Shown here: positions 9,003-15,689 of the stretch, piece by piece
Position numbering within the stretch: the first letter of the stretch is position 1
Layout: every line of letters starts with the position of its first letter
Origin: Bacillus sp. FJAT-27225
GTDB lineage: Bacteria > Bacillota > Bacilli > Bacillales > Cytobacillaceae
Assembly: GCF_001685025.1 (NCBI RefSeq)
Contig: NZ_MAYU01000022.1
Span: forward strand, 310,001 to 374,000
Direction: 5' to 3'
DNA length: 64,000 nt
The notes under the pieces: model-generated
What the model was told of the DNA's origin: nothing
The model's database searches: none
Seen by the model: only the letters and a program-made list of their open reading frames with translations
Translations under genes and position numbers: made by a program

Positions 9003-9908
9003 CTACTCTGTTAACCGGATGCTATAAGCTCCTCTGTCCGGGCTGCCTTCACCGGCAAATCCTTTTCCAGTTCTCTTAATAAACATTCCGGTGATTGATG
9101 TATCATTGTTGGACATTGGCTCGGTGATGTAAAAATAGGCAAAGCCGGTGATTTTTACTTGCTTCAGTTGATTCGTATCATACTGATAAGGCTGGTAAAC
9201 TGGGATGAGGAGCACTCTTGAACACTTCTGGTTCCCAAGATCATCTACCGGAATGGAACAGCCTTTTATTAATTCATTTACTACTAATTGAGTTTTCCCA
9301 GCAATATTACCTGTTTGAGTGTTAAAAATATCACCTTGCTTTACCTCCTGCTGAAACCCGTTGCGAAGATTATCCTCGTAAATCTTCGCACCCGGGCCCT
9401 CAAGTGCAAGAACACCAAAGCTTCCGCTTACAGTAGAATCCGGTTCAATTTTTAATTTATAAGTCTTTTTATACTCAAGGGGAATGCTTTCATCAATACC
9501 CAGTGGCGCTGCACCTGCTGCTCGTCCCATTGGTTTTATGGAAGCGGCCGCCGCCGCCTTAATATCGACAATATCAAAGCCAAACAAGCCAGCAAATGAA
9601 GTTTTCGCCTTTCTGTTCAGGACTACTCTAACACTTTGGTCCTTAACAACCGTTACACTTTCCAACGAGCTTGTTTCATTATGGGATCCTAATATATCAT
9701 TTACAATTCTTTTTACTTTTTCTTCCGAGGTAGTAAGCTCCTGGGAACCAGAAAGGACTGCTGCATTGGCAGCCTTTTGCAATTTGGTTTTTGTCATATA
9801 AAGCATGCTTCCATCAATCGCAAGCCCTACCATGCCTAGTATTGCAACCATTGCCAGCGCCACTATAACCGCAGCATTTGCTTTTTCTTCTCTGCAAAAT
9901 TTCCGCAT
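9003..9908 (-). CDS. TadG-like pilus assembly protein
   Basis: A 301-residue pseudopilin-like envelope protein. The N-terminus MRKFCREEKANAAVIVALAM and its hydrophobic segment (residues 11-35) followed by YMTKTKLQKAANAAVLSGSQEL are the TadE/G-like signature (DUF2134 type). The remainder is a polar extracellular region without a recognisable von Willebrand A domain, so it is shorter than proteobacterial TadG. GAGGAGAGGTG precedes the start. It lies between tadE and cpaB. The cargo or pilus role is inferred from family and operon context only. Confidence 0.8.
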   Translation of the reverse strand: MRKFCREEKANAAVIVALAMVAILGMVGLAIDGSMLYMTKTKLQKAANAAVLSGSQELTTSEEKVKRIVNDILGSHNETSSLESVTVVKDQSVRVVLNRKAKTSFAGLFGFDIVDIKAAAAASIKPMGRAAGAAPLGIDESIPLEYKKTYKLKIEPDSTVSGSFGVLALEGPGAKIYEDNLRNGFQQEVKQGDIFNTQTGNIAGKTQLVVNELIKGCSIPVDDLGNQKCSRVLLIPVYQPYQYDTNQLKQVKITGFAYFYITEPMSNNDTSITGMFIKRTGKGFAGEGSPDRGAYSIRLTE

Positions 9909-9921
9909 CTCTCACCTCTCC

Positions 9922-10305
9922 TCACTCAACACGTATTGTGGAATTTGTTTCAGCGTAAAACGGGGAGGGGAAGAGGCTTGAGACGAACGGAGTAAAAAGC
10001 TTGATAGGATATTTCAGCTTGACGGTCACATATTCCCCTGAACGCCTATTTGTACCGGTAGGAGAAATTTCAACAATTAATTTACTTGATTCCCCTAAAT
10101 GAACGTAATTCCTCGCAAACTCTGTAACTTGTGTATCTGTTGCGCCTAACCCGGCTTTTCTGACAGTTTCCTGGGCGGCCATGTGTAGATGTGCATAAGA
10201 GTAAGTGACCCTGCCTATATCAAGAATACCTGAAATTAGCAACACCAGAATTGGGAGGATAAGGGCTGTTTCCACTATGGATTGGCCGCGCTCATCCTTT
10301 CTCAT
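9922..10305 (-). CDS. tadE: TadE-like minor pseudopilin
   Basis: A 127-residue protein with a class III (type IV pilin-like) leader: DERGQSIVETALILP then a hydrophobic helix to about residue 30, with the conserved Glu five positions into the mature helix. The C-terminal half is beta-rich and extracytoplasmic, as in TadE-like minor pilins that are cleaved by the operon's prepilin peptidase. Its start overlaps the tadV stop by 4 bases (ATGA), and the tadG-like gene follows 13 bases later. Confidence 0.85.
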   Translation of the reverse strand: MRKDERGQSIVETALILPILVLLISGILDIGRVTYSYAHLHMAAQETVRKAGLGATDTQVTEFARNYVHLGESSKLIVEISPTGTNRRSGEYVTVKLKYPIKLFTPFVSSLFPSPFYAETNSTIRVE

Positions 10306-10817
10306 GGCAGCATCCCGGCCTGAAAAAACTGAATTGTTGCCCCTGCTGCAATTGCAACCCCATATGGATAGGTTGCTTGCATGGCTGCCTTGTCCTGAAA
10401 GAGCGGAAGTTTAAGCCCGTTCAACAATCCTAAAATACAAAGGACCATTCCCCTAATTCTTTCCTTTGCTCCTTTCTTGAACAAAATGACCAAGATGGCA
10501 ATTGCTCCGCCAACCAGGGCCATATATACGGCTGACAGGAAAACAAATTCCGGTCCCATTAATGCACCGATAACGGCTAGCAGTTTTACATCGCCTGCAC
10601 CCATTCCACCCATCAAATATGGAATTAATAGAATTCCCAGGCCTATAAGCATTCCGAGGAGAGCGTCTCCCAACCCTTGAACCCCCCCGGTAAAACTGTT
10701 AACAATAAGAGCTATAAGCAGGAATGGAAAAAGGACAACATTGTATATTTTTCGTTCCCTCATATCCGTAATGACACAAATAACCAATAAAAGAAAAAGC
10801 ATGATTGCGTTTATCAT
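10302..10817 (-). CDS. tadV: TadV/CpaA, A24-family prepilin peptidase
   Basis: A 171-residue polytopic membrane aspartyl protease that removes class III leaders from Flp pilin and TadE/G proteins. The two catalytic Asp residues are in CVITDMRERKIYN (about residue 18) and the GxGD-type motif GGMGAGDVK (about residues 71-79). Six hydrophobic segments are visible. It lacks the N-methyltransferase domain of PilD, as expected for TadV/CpaA. It is the first gene after the attenuator that follows flp. Confidence 0.92.
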   Translation of the reverse strand: MINAIMLFLLLVICVITDMRERKIYNVVLFPFLLIALIVNSFTGGVQGLGDALLGMLIGLGILLIPYLMGGMGAGDVKLLAVIGALMGPEFVFLSAVYMALVGGAIAILVILFKKGAKERIRGMVLCILGLLNGLKLPLFQDKAAMQATYPYGVAIAAGATIQFFQAGMLP

Positions 10818-10848
10818 CTATGAAACCTCTCTCCCACAGGAACCTTAT

Positions 10849-10888
10849 TAAAAAAAGCCTCACGTCTCTATTCAACGCAAGGCTTTCA
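10849..10888 (-). terminator. Attenuator hairpin between flp and tadV
   Basis: On the minus strand AAAGCCT-CA-CGT pairs with ACG-CA-AGGCTTT (3- and 7-bp stems around a symmetric internal loop, 10880s to 10850s) and is followed by TTTTTTA. Its place inside the operon, directly after the pilin gene, suggests partial termination that would give more flp than assembly-gene mRNA. Confidence 0.75.
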
Positions 10889-11019
10889 GCTGTCTGCAAA
10901 GACACGATAAAATTCAAGTTTATTAATCAATGGCTGCCAGGAAATCCCCTTTACTATAGCGGGGAAGGTTTAGCAAAAAGCTATTTGTCAGCATTTTTAG
11001 AATGCTATTAAAATATATA

Positions 11020-11211
11020 TTAAGTTGGAGTACTTCCACCAGTGATTTTGCCAAGTTCAGTAACTGCTTTGTTGAAAACTGCAATGATTTGATCCTTGAA
11101 TGTTCCAAGTACAACAACTACACCTAGTGCGATAACACCCAAAACCAACCCATACTCAGTCATACCCTGTCCTTGTTCTTCTTTAAGCAATGCTTTCATT
11201 TTGTTCATCAT
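11020..11211 (-). CDS. flp: Flp/Fap-type major pilin
   Basis: A pilin precursor of about 63 residues. The leader KMKALLKEEQGQG is followed by the processing site and the conserved MTEYGLVLGVIALGVVVVLG helix, with the Glu-Tyr pair that defines Flp pilins. The short C-terminus ends ITGGSTPT. ATG at 11211 has GGGAG 9 bases upstream; TTG at 11217 is closer to the ribosome site than is usual. The gene starts about 36 bases after the DUF192 stop and is followed by hairpins, including the attenuator. Confidence 0.93.
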   Translation of the reverse strand: MMNKMKALLKEEQGQGMTEYGLVLGVIALGVVVVLGTFKDQIIAVFNKAVTELGKITGGSTPT

Positions 11212-11247
11212 TCTCAAAAACTCCCTTTTTTAATATATTTTTAAAAA

Positions 11248-11592
11248 TTAATTAAAAGATAAATGATTACCTACTTTAAGTTCTGTATCCCGGATAGTTC
11301 CATCTGGCAGTTCCAGCACACTGGAAGCCTTCCGATACACCTTTCCAACCTTTGATGGCTTCATGGATTGGTCCAGGGCCACAATTTCGTTGTTTCCGTC
11401 CAAATATACAACGTCGATTGGATAGTTCATGAAAAATGTGTGGATCGATTGGCAGGGCTTGATCAACAGGCCGTGTCCTGCTGGCAGGCTTTTCGTGAAC
11501 ATCAGCCCTTTTAGCCTTCGAAAGAAGCTGTCAGCGTTCTCGATGTTGTCTGCAATTTCTGTCCCGTTCGACAGATTCACGACCTTCAACAA
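11248..11592 (-). CDS. DUF192 family protein
   Basis: A 114-residue protein of the DUF192 (COG1430) family, function unknown. Visible signature parts are RLKGLMFTKSLPAGHGLLI, the SIHTFFMNYPIDVVYLD core and ALDQSMKPSKVGKVYRKASSVLELP. There is no signal peptide, although many relatives are exported. It starts with TTG, preceded by a perfect GGAGGTG 7 bases upstream. It is the first gene behind the c-di-GMP riboswitch and is separated from flp by about 36 bases, so it should be co-transcribed with the pilus genes. A role in pilus biogenesis is inferred from position only. Confidence 0.85.
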   Translation of the reverse strand: MLKVVNLSNGTEIADNIENADSFFRRLKGLMFTKSLPAGHGLLIKPCQSIHTFFMNYPIDVVYLDGNNEIVALDQSMKPSKVGKVYRKASSVLELPDGTIRDTELKVGNHLSFN

Positions 11593-11605
11593 ATTTCACC
11601 TCCGG

Positions 11606-11645
11606 AAAAATAAAATGACCCCGCCTTTACCGAAAGGGGGATCAT
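11606..11645 (-). terminator. Riboswitch expression-platform terminator
   Basis: On the minus strand ATGA-T-CCC-CCTTT, a CGGT loop, AAAGG-C-GGGG-TCAT and then TTTTATTTTT form a strong terminator. Its 5' arm contains CTTTCGGTAA, fully complementary to TTACCGAAAG at the 3' edge of the aptamer, so aptamer closure and antitermination exclude each other. Confidence 0.88.
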
Positions 11646-11663
11646 GGGAAGACATACCTATGG

Positions 11664-11772
11664 TGCACCCTGATCTTTCGGTAACTGGCTGGCGTAGTAC
11701 GAAAGTACCTTAGCCCCTGTAGCTTTGCGTCACTGATTTTCATCAGCTTTGCCTTTATCGAGATACAGTGCA
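11664..11772 (-). promoter_or_regulatory. Cyclic-di-GMP-I (GEMM-I) riboswitch aptamer
   Basis: On the minus strand the aptamer shows a P2 hairpin CTGAT-GAAA-ATCAG with a GNRA tetraloop, the invariant GTGACGCAAAGCTACAGGG then GCTAAGG, a P3 hairpin GGTAC-TTTC-GTAC, and the tetraloop-receptor side GCCAGCCAGTTACCGAAAG. Outer pairing TGCAC/GTGCA closes P1. These are the conserved parts of the GEMM-I class. The terminator downstream competes for TTACCGAAAGATC, so ligand binding should favour termination (an OFF switch). The regulated genes are DUF192, flp and probably the whole Tad operon. Confidence 0.95.
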
Positions 11773-11831
11773 TTATTTGTCGACTGTTCTCTTATATCCA
11801 TAGTAAATCGTTTATGGGGGTAATAGAATCA

Positions 11832-11875
11832 GACTTTTTTACCATTTTTAATAAAAATTAACTAGGTAAAAAGTA
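11832..11875. promoter_or_regulatory. AT-rich inverted repeat upstream of the riboswitch
   Basis: ACTTTTTTACC and GGTAAAAAGTAC flank an inner ATTTTTAATAAAAAT, giving a nearly symmetric 44-bp site upstream of the pilus-operon leader. It may be an operator or simply AT-rich promoter DNA. Confidence 0.35.
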
Positions 11876-11950
11876 CTATTTTTGATTATTTTAACATTAA
11901 AAGGTATTTTATTCTAGTTTATTACTAAAATCAATGGCTTTTGTACCGAT

Positions 11951-13162
11951 TTATTCCTTCCAATGTTTTCCTGCTCCTTCATACTGCTCTCTTTTACGGT
12001 TTTTTTGCCAAGAAAGGTAGGTAAAACTCCTCCATACCCATTCAACAGGCCCAAACCTGTAGTTTCTAAGCCAAAGCTTGCTTAAAAGAATCTGAAGCAT
12101 ATACCCCCCGATTACCATCAGGGTACCTTGAGCCAATGAAATCTGTCCGTATAATCCAAGGCCATATCCATAAAATATAAAGGTTGATACAAGTGACTGG
12201 AGCAGATAGTTGGTCATCGACATTCGCCCAACACTGGTAACGTACCCTTTCCCAGGTCCTCTTACCTCATAATAGATCGCCACTATTCCGGCATAAGCTA
12301 GCGCCAGAAGTGGGCCACCAAAGAAATCCTGGAAAAACTCAGCAGAATAGCTGCCCGGCAATATGTAAGGCAGTACCTTTATGAGGGTCCCCAGTAAAAA
12401 TACTGCAGTTGTCACCTGCTTTAGTCGTCTGAAATGACTGGACACATCCTCAAGCCATTTTAATTTTGCAAAAGCAGCTCCAATTAGAAACAACGGGAGG
12501 AGTGAAAAGAGCAAAATCGGTGCGGTTTCCAGGTTGTTGTTTGAAAGCCATTCCTCTGACCGCATCCCGGTCACTTCCCAGAAAGAACCTTCCCCGTAGA
12601 TAATTAGCGCTTTTTCAGCCTGCTCAGGTTCATTGGGAGTCGCAGCTCCAGGATTTATGATATCCACCAACACTAGCAGCAAGCCAAGCATCAAGTTCGG
12701 TATCACATACATGGCGGCCCCCACCATAAGGAGTACCTTCTCCCTCAAGCGAAGAAAAAATAACGTTAGTAAACCAATAATTGAGTAGGTAATTAAAATG
12801 TCTCCCGTCCAGACAAAAAAAGCATGGAGAAATCCCACTGCAAGCAAGAACAATAATCTTCTGGCAGCGAGAACGGGGAATCTCCCGCCCCTTGCAAGTA
12901 CACGTTCCCTCGTTAAAGCTAGTCCGTAACCGAACATCATTGAAAAAAGCGGGTAAAAGCTAGCTTGAACAAATACATCAATTATGGTGTAAACGAACCT
13001 GTCTAGCCCGCTATCCCACCATTCCAATGGGTTTATATACAAGTAAGGAGAGTGGAAGGCCATCATATTGACGAAGTAGATTCCTAGAATTGCCAATCCC
13101 CTCATTGCGTCCAATGAGGGGATTCTTCCTTTTTCCCCAGTAGGAACCACACTATTTTTCAT
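11951..13162 (-). CDS. DUF418 family polytopic membrane protein
   Basis: A 403-residue integral membrane protein with about ten hydrophobic segments. The N-terminal signature RIPSLDAMRGLAILGIYFVN and the C-terminal block SVGRMSMTNYLLQSLVSTFI followed by GYGLGLYG are typical of DUF418 (YeiB/YxaH-like) proteins. The superfamily resembles membrane acyltransferases, but no enzymatic role is established. The gene is divergent from gerPA; a short TATAAT-containing region lies at about 13195. It is not obviously linked to the pilus operon, from which it is separated by the riboswitch leader. Confidence 0.85.
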   Translation of the reverse strand: MKNSVVPTGEKGRIPSLDAMRGLAILGIYFVNMMAFHSPYLYINPLEWWDSGLDRFVYTIIDVFVQASFYPLFSMMFGYGLALTRERVLARGGRFPVLAARRLLFLLAVGFLHAFFVWTGDILITYSIIGLLTLFFLRLREKVLLMVGAAMYVIPNLMLGLLLVLVDIINPGAATPNEPEQAEKALIIYGEGSFWEVTGMRSEEWLSNNNLETAPILLFSLLPLFLIGAAFAKLKWLEDVSSHFRRLKQVTTAVFLLGTLIKVLPYILPGSYSAEFFQDFFGGPLLALAYAGIVAIYYEVRGPGKGYVTSVGRMSMTNYLLQSLVSTFIFYGYGLGLYGQISLAQGTLMVIGGYMLQILLSKLWLRNYRFGPVEWVWRSFTYLSWQKNRKREQYEGAGKHWKE

Positions 13163-13203
13163 CTATATATCTTCCGCCTTTCTATACATCAGAACTTTCA
13201 TTA

Positions 13204-13228
13204 TACAGGAAAAACCATCCATCAGGAT
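13204..13228 (-). terminator. Orphan hairpin upstream of the DUF418 gene
   Basis: AACCATCC-ATCA-GGATGGTT followed on the minus strand by TTTTTCC has terminator form, but no minus-strand gene precedes it. It may be a leader structure or shield DUF418 from antisense transcription of gerP. Confidence 0.4.
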
Positions 13229-13261
13229 GGTTACTGTCCGGGAAAATTCGGGCTGATTGCT

Positions 13262-13289
13262 CACAATTACGCCCTGTATACATACGATA
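13262..13289 (+). promoter_or_regulatory. Sigma-K promoter of the gerP operon
   Basis: The -35 element CAC (13262-13264) and the -10 element CATACGATA (13281-13289; consensus CATAnnnTA) are spaced 16 bases apart, as for sigma-K. The gerP operon of Bacillus is known to be transcribed in the mother cell by sigma-K. Confidence 0.75.
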
Positions 13290-13319
13290 AAAGAAGAATG
13301 ATGAAAAAGGGTGTAACTG

Positions 13320-13541
13320 ATGCCAGCAATTGTGGGAATTGTCCAAGTCATTTCACTAGGAACCAGCGCAATCTTCAATATTGGGGATGTATACAGTATC
13401 GCACCGATTTCTAACGCGAAGACATTTTCCGGTGCAGGATCGTTCAATACGGGGGATGCGATTCACAATCTAAACCATTTATCTTCAACAAATGTTTATG
13501 ACACCGATGGAATTGACCAGCCTATTTCATTCAATGTCTAA
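13320..13541 (+). CDS. gerPA: GerPA, spore germination protein
   Basis: A 73-residue member of the GerPA/GerPF family, needed for passage of small germinants through the spore coat to the inner-membrane receptors. The family pattern is clear: MPAIVGIVQVIS, FNIGDVYSIAPIS, the GAGSFNTGD motif and NVYDTDGIDQPISFN at the C-terminus. AGGGTG precedes the ATG. It heads a six-gene operon behind a sigma-K promoter. The first and last genes of the operon encode paralogues (PA and PF); order decides the name. Confidence 0.93.
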   Translation: MPAIVGIVQVISLGTSAIFNIGDVYSIAPISNAKTFSGAGSFNTGDAIHNLNHLSSTNVYDTDGIDQPISFNV

Positions 13542-13552
13542 GGAGGCTGTAA

Positions 13553-13807
13553 ATGAATATCTATATCCAACAATCAATTCAGATTCAAAGCATCCGAATA
13601 GGCGGCATCTCGAACTCTTCTGTTTTTCAAATAGGCAGTTCCGGTATCATTAAACCAGCATCCTATCTTTACAATACAGGCGGCTTTACGGGTCCGGCCC
13701 CAAAAACTCAAAAGCCGTTTCAGCCACAACAGCAGCAACAGGATTTTAGCAGCCAGTTGCCTTTATCGCAGGCCCCAGCTGTTCCTCTAAGACTCAGCGA
13801 TTTATAA
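13553..13807 (+). CDS. gerPB: GerPB, spore germination protein
   Basis: An 84-residue coat-associated protein. The GerPB pattern MNIYIQQSIQIQSIRIGGIS then SSVFQIGSSGIIKP is present, followed by a Gln/Pro-rich tail (KPFQPQQQQQDFSSQLP) that is probably disordered. An AGGAGG ribosome site lies in the 11-base gap after gerPA. It acts with the other GerP proteins in coat permeability; individual biochemical roles are not known. Confidence 0.92.
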   Translation: MNIYIQQSIQIQSIRIGGISNSSVFQIGSSGIIKPASYLYNTGGFTGPAPKTQKPFQPQQQQQDFSSQLPLSQAPAVPLRLSDL

Positions 13808-13820
13808 GCGAGGTGTTACG

Positions 13821-14522
13821 ATGGATATTTACCAGGTGCTTCAATGGATGCAAGGCCAAATCCAAGCGTTTGGGCAAAAAATAGCAACGTTGGAGGAATC
13901 GCTCCGCTGTGCAGAAGAGGAAATCAGGCTCCTGAAGGAAAAGCCTGCTATCCAGGTTGGCACCATTCAATATAAATTTGACCAATTAAAAGTGGAAACG
14001 CTTGATGGTACCTTAAATATCGGCTTAAATCCAAAAGACCTGCAGGGGATTGAGGAAATGGCTATTGCCGAAGGACAGCAGGGGCTCGCAGGGCAATCTG
14101 GATTTCCAGGTCAGCCAGGATTTCCAGGCCATTCAGATTTTAATAGCCAGCAACCGTTTGGCCTTAACCCCGGGTACTATCCGCACCCTATCCAGCCTGT
14201 ACAAGGAATGGATGGATTGCAGCGAAACCAGGAAATTGAAAATGCGATAGACGTGTATCTTGAGGAGGACCTTCCTCCACTCATTGAAAGTCTCAAGGAA
14301 AATCTCGGTCTTCAAAAGCCGGATGATTATCTTTCCTTTATTAAAAATGATGTAAAAAGACAGCTGCCCGCAAGAATAGACTCTCATGTAAGGCGGGCGG
14401 AAGCATCCGGCCAAACAGTGGACGACGGAATCATTATCTCTTCATTGAAAAAAGAAATTGAAAATGGTGTCCGAACCTTTCTTGCTAATCTTCCAGATAC
14501 TATGAAAGGGGGATCTTCGTGA
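13821..14522 (+). CDS. gerPC: GerPC, spore germination protein with a collagen-like insert
   Basis: A 233-residue GerPC. The N-terminal coiled coil (residues 1-47: MDIYQVLQWMQGQIQAFGQK and following heptads) is conserved, as is the VGTIQYKFDQLKVETLDGTL then NIGLNPKD block (50-75). Between residues 85 and 115 there is a Gly-X-Y stretch (GLAGQSGFPGQPGFPGHS) with further Gln/Pro, which I do not recall as a usual GerPC part. The C-terminal helical half (YLEEDLPPLIESLKENLG to the end) is normal. Its stop overlaps the gerPD start by 4 bases. Confidence 0.9.
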   Translation: MDIYQVLQWMQGQIQAFGQKIATLEESLRCAEEEIRLLKEKPAIQVGTIQYKFDQLKVETLDGTLNIGLNPKDLQGIEEMAIAEGQQGLAGQSGFPGQPGFPGHSDFNSQQPFGLNPGYYPHPIQPVQGMDGLQRNQEIENAIDVYLEEDLPPLIESLKENLGLQKPDDYLSFIKNDVKRQLPARIDSHVRRAEASGQTVDDGIIISSLKKEIENGVRTFLANLPDTMKGGSS

Positions 14523-14701
14523 TTTTCCAAGTTTATAACAACGAACTAACCGTTGGCAGCATAAAAGTGCTGGGTGTATCCAGCTCCTCCATGCTCCTTG
14601 TCGGGGATGCACAAACAATCCAGCTTGCCTCCGCTTTCGATACACCGGCAGAATCATTGATTATTGGACCATTCGTCCCTCTTCAGTCAGAGGGACGCTA
14701 A
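14519..14701 (+). CDS. gerPD: GerPD, spore germination protein
   Basis: A 60-residue protein starting with GTG in the overlap GTGA with gerPC. It shows the family words VYNNELTVGSIKVLGVSSSS, MLLVGDAQTIQLASAFDTP and the end IGPFVPL. The ribosome site GGGGGATC lies in the gerPC end. Its stop and the gerPE start share one base (TAATG), so the operon is tightly coupled. Confidence 0.92.
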   Translation: MIFQVYNNELTVGSIKVLGVSSSSMLLVGDAQTIQLASAFDTPAESLIIGPFVPLQSEGR

Positions 14702-15087
14702 TGTTACAGAGAGTTTCTTCCGTCGACACTATTTCTGTTAAATCGATGCTATTTTCCTCTGTGCTGCAGATAGGCGATACATCGAGGATACAGAACTTTT
14801 CGAGGGCACTCGCTGTCCAAAGGGAAAGGGATCAATTTTTTGATAATGAAGGGAATTTCATCCAATTCCCTATATTCACTAGGGAGATTCCTCTTCGTGA
14901 TATATATGAGCCAGTACAAATGCTTTCATTCAATGAAAAGCCGCTCATTAAAGTAGGATCAATCACTATAAAAGGGATTTCAGCCGCCTCTTTTTTGCAT
15001 ATTGGCAACGTTGGATCTGTTAGCCTTGAGGGAAGGATTAAGCATATCCGCCAGCTAGAAGACCGGCCCGATCGCCAAGGGAGATAG
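14701..15087 (+). CDS. gerPE: GerPE, spore germination protein
   Basis: A 128-residue coat protein of the GerPE family. MLQRVSSVDTISVKSMLFSS, VLQIGDTSRI and, in the second half, IKVGSITIKGISAASFLHIG repeat the short beta-motif (VGSIxIxGxSxSSxxxIG) seen in GerPB and GerPD, suggesting descent from a shared unit. It is the fifth gene of the operon; gerPF starts 32 bases later. Confidence 0.92.
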   Translation: MLQRVSSVDTISVKSMLFSSVLQIGDTSRIQNFSRALAVQRERDQFFDNEGNFIQFPIFTREIPLRDIYEPVQMLSFNEKPLIKVGSITIKGISAASFLHIGNVGSVSLEGRIKHIRQLEDRPDRQGR

Positions 15088-15119
15088 AAAAAACTTATAT
15101 AGGAAAGTGAGATGAACGT

Positions 15120-15338
15120 ATGCCAGCACTTGTTGGCCCAGTGGTCATTCATAATGTCAGCGGAGGGTCCGTTCATTTTGGCGATGCATTGAACATTTCA
15201 CCAAAAAGTACAGGTAAAACCTTTGCTGGAGCCGGAAGCAGCAATACAGGGGTATTGATTGGAACAGGGAGCGCTGTAAGCGGTACAAATGTGCTCGATA
15301 CAAAGCTGCTTGACCAGCCGATAGCCGGAAACAAATAA
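15120..15338 (+). CDS. gerPF: GerPF, spore germination protein
   Basis: A 72-residue paralogue of GerPA: MPALVGPVVIHNVSGGSVHF, GDALNISPKSTGKTFAGAGS, SNTG and the C-terminal NVLDTKLLDQPIAGNK. Position as the last gene of the operon and the PKSTGKTFAGAGS wording identify it as GerPF. A perfect palindromic terminator begins at its stop codon. Confidence 0.92.
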   Translation: MPALVGPVVIHNVSGGSVHFGDALNISPKSTGKTFAGAGSSNTGVLIGTGSAVSGTNVLDTKLLDQPIAGNK

Positions 15339-15368
15339 ATGGCATGAACCAATTGGTTCATGCCATTT
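15337..15368. terminator. Bidirectional terminator between gerPF and the HNH gene
   Basis: A perfect palindrome (AAATGGCATGAACC, AATT, GGTTCATGCCATTT) lies between the convergent ends of gerPF and the HNH gene, with T-rich flanks on both strands. Confidence 0.85.
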
Positions 15369-15369
15369 T

Positions 15370-15666
15370 CTATTTACCCTTTTTTCTGGCTGACTTGCTT
15401 ACTCTCGGGAGTTTGCCCGATGGCTGTTTTCTAATCCATTTTAGAAATTTTCCTATTTGCGGATCGTCCTTCAGCCGTTCAATCGTATTAAGACGAAATG
15501 CCAATTCTTCGTTAGAATAGAGGGCGTGAATCTGCTTATGGCAAGGTTTGCACAGGTTTGCAGTGGGCAAGAAGGTCCCGCCCATCTCCCTTGGAGTCAG
15601 GTGGTGAGTTGTTGTTTCAACATCCTCGCGCAAACAAAGCTCGCACTGCCTTATTGCTGACTTCAT
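15370..15666 (-). CDS. yisB: YisB-like HNH endonuclease family protein
   Basis: A 98-residue protein with a zinc-ribbon HNH core: CELCLREDVETTTHHLTPRE (Cys pair, His pair) and NLCKPCHKQIHALYS (second Cys pair and HNH His). The basic tail KLPRVSKSARKKGK suits nucleic-acid binding. It lies between addA and gerPF, the same neighbourhood as B. subtilis yisB, and reads with addA from the same strand after a 23-base gap. Whether it cuts DNA is not known. Confidence 0.85.
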   Translation of the reverse strand: MKSAIRQCELCLREDVETTTHHLTPREMGGTFLPTANLCKPCHKQIHALYSNEELAFRLNTIERLKDDPQIGKFLKWIRKQPSGKLPRVSKSARKKGK

Positions 15667-15689
15667 CCCGCTTCACCCTTCCTGGTGCA

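Noticed and set aside
13163-13447. 94-codon minus-strand frame upstream of DUF418
   Set aside because: It lies over the gerP promoter and gerPA; the gerPA product and sigma-K promoter on the other strand are much better supported.
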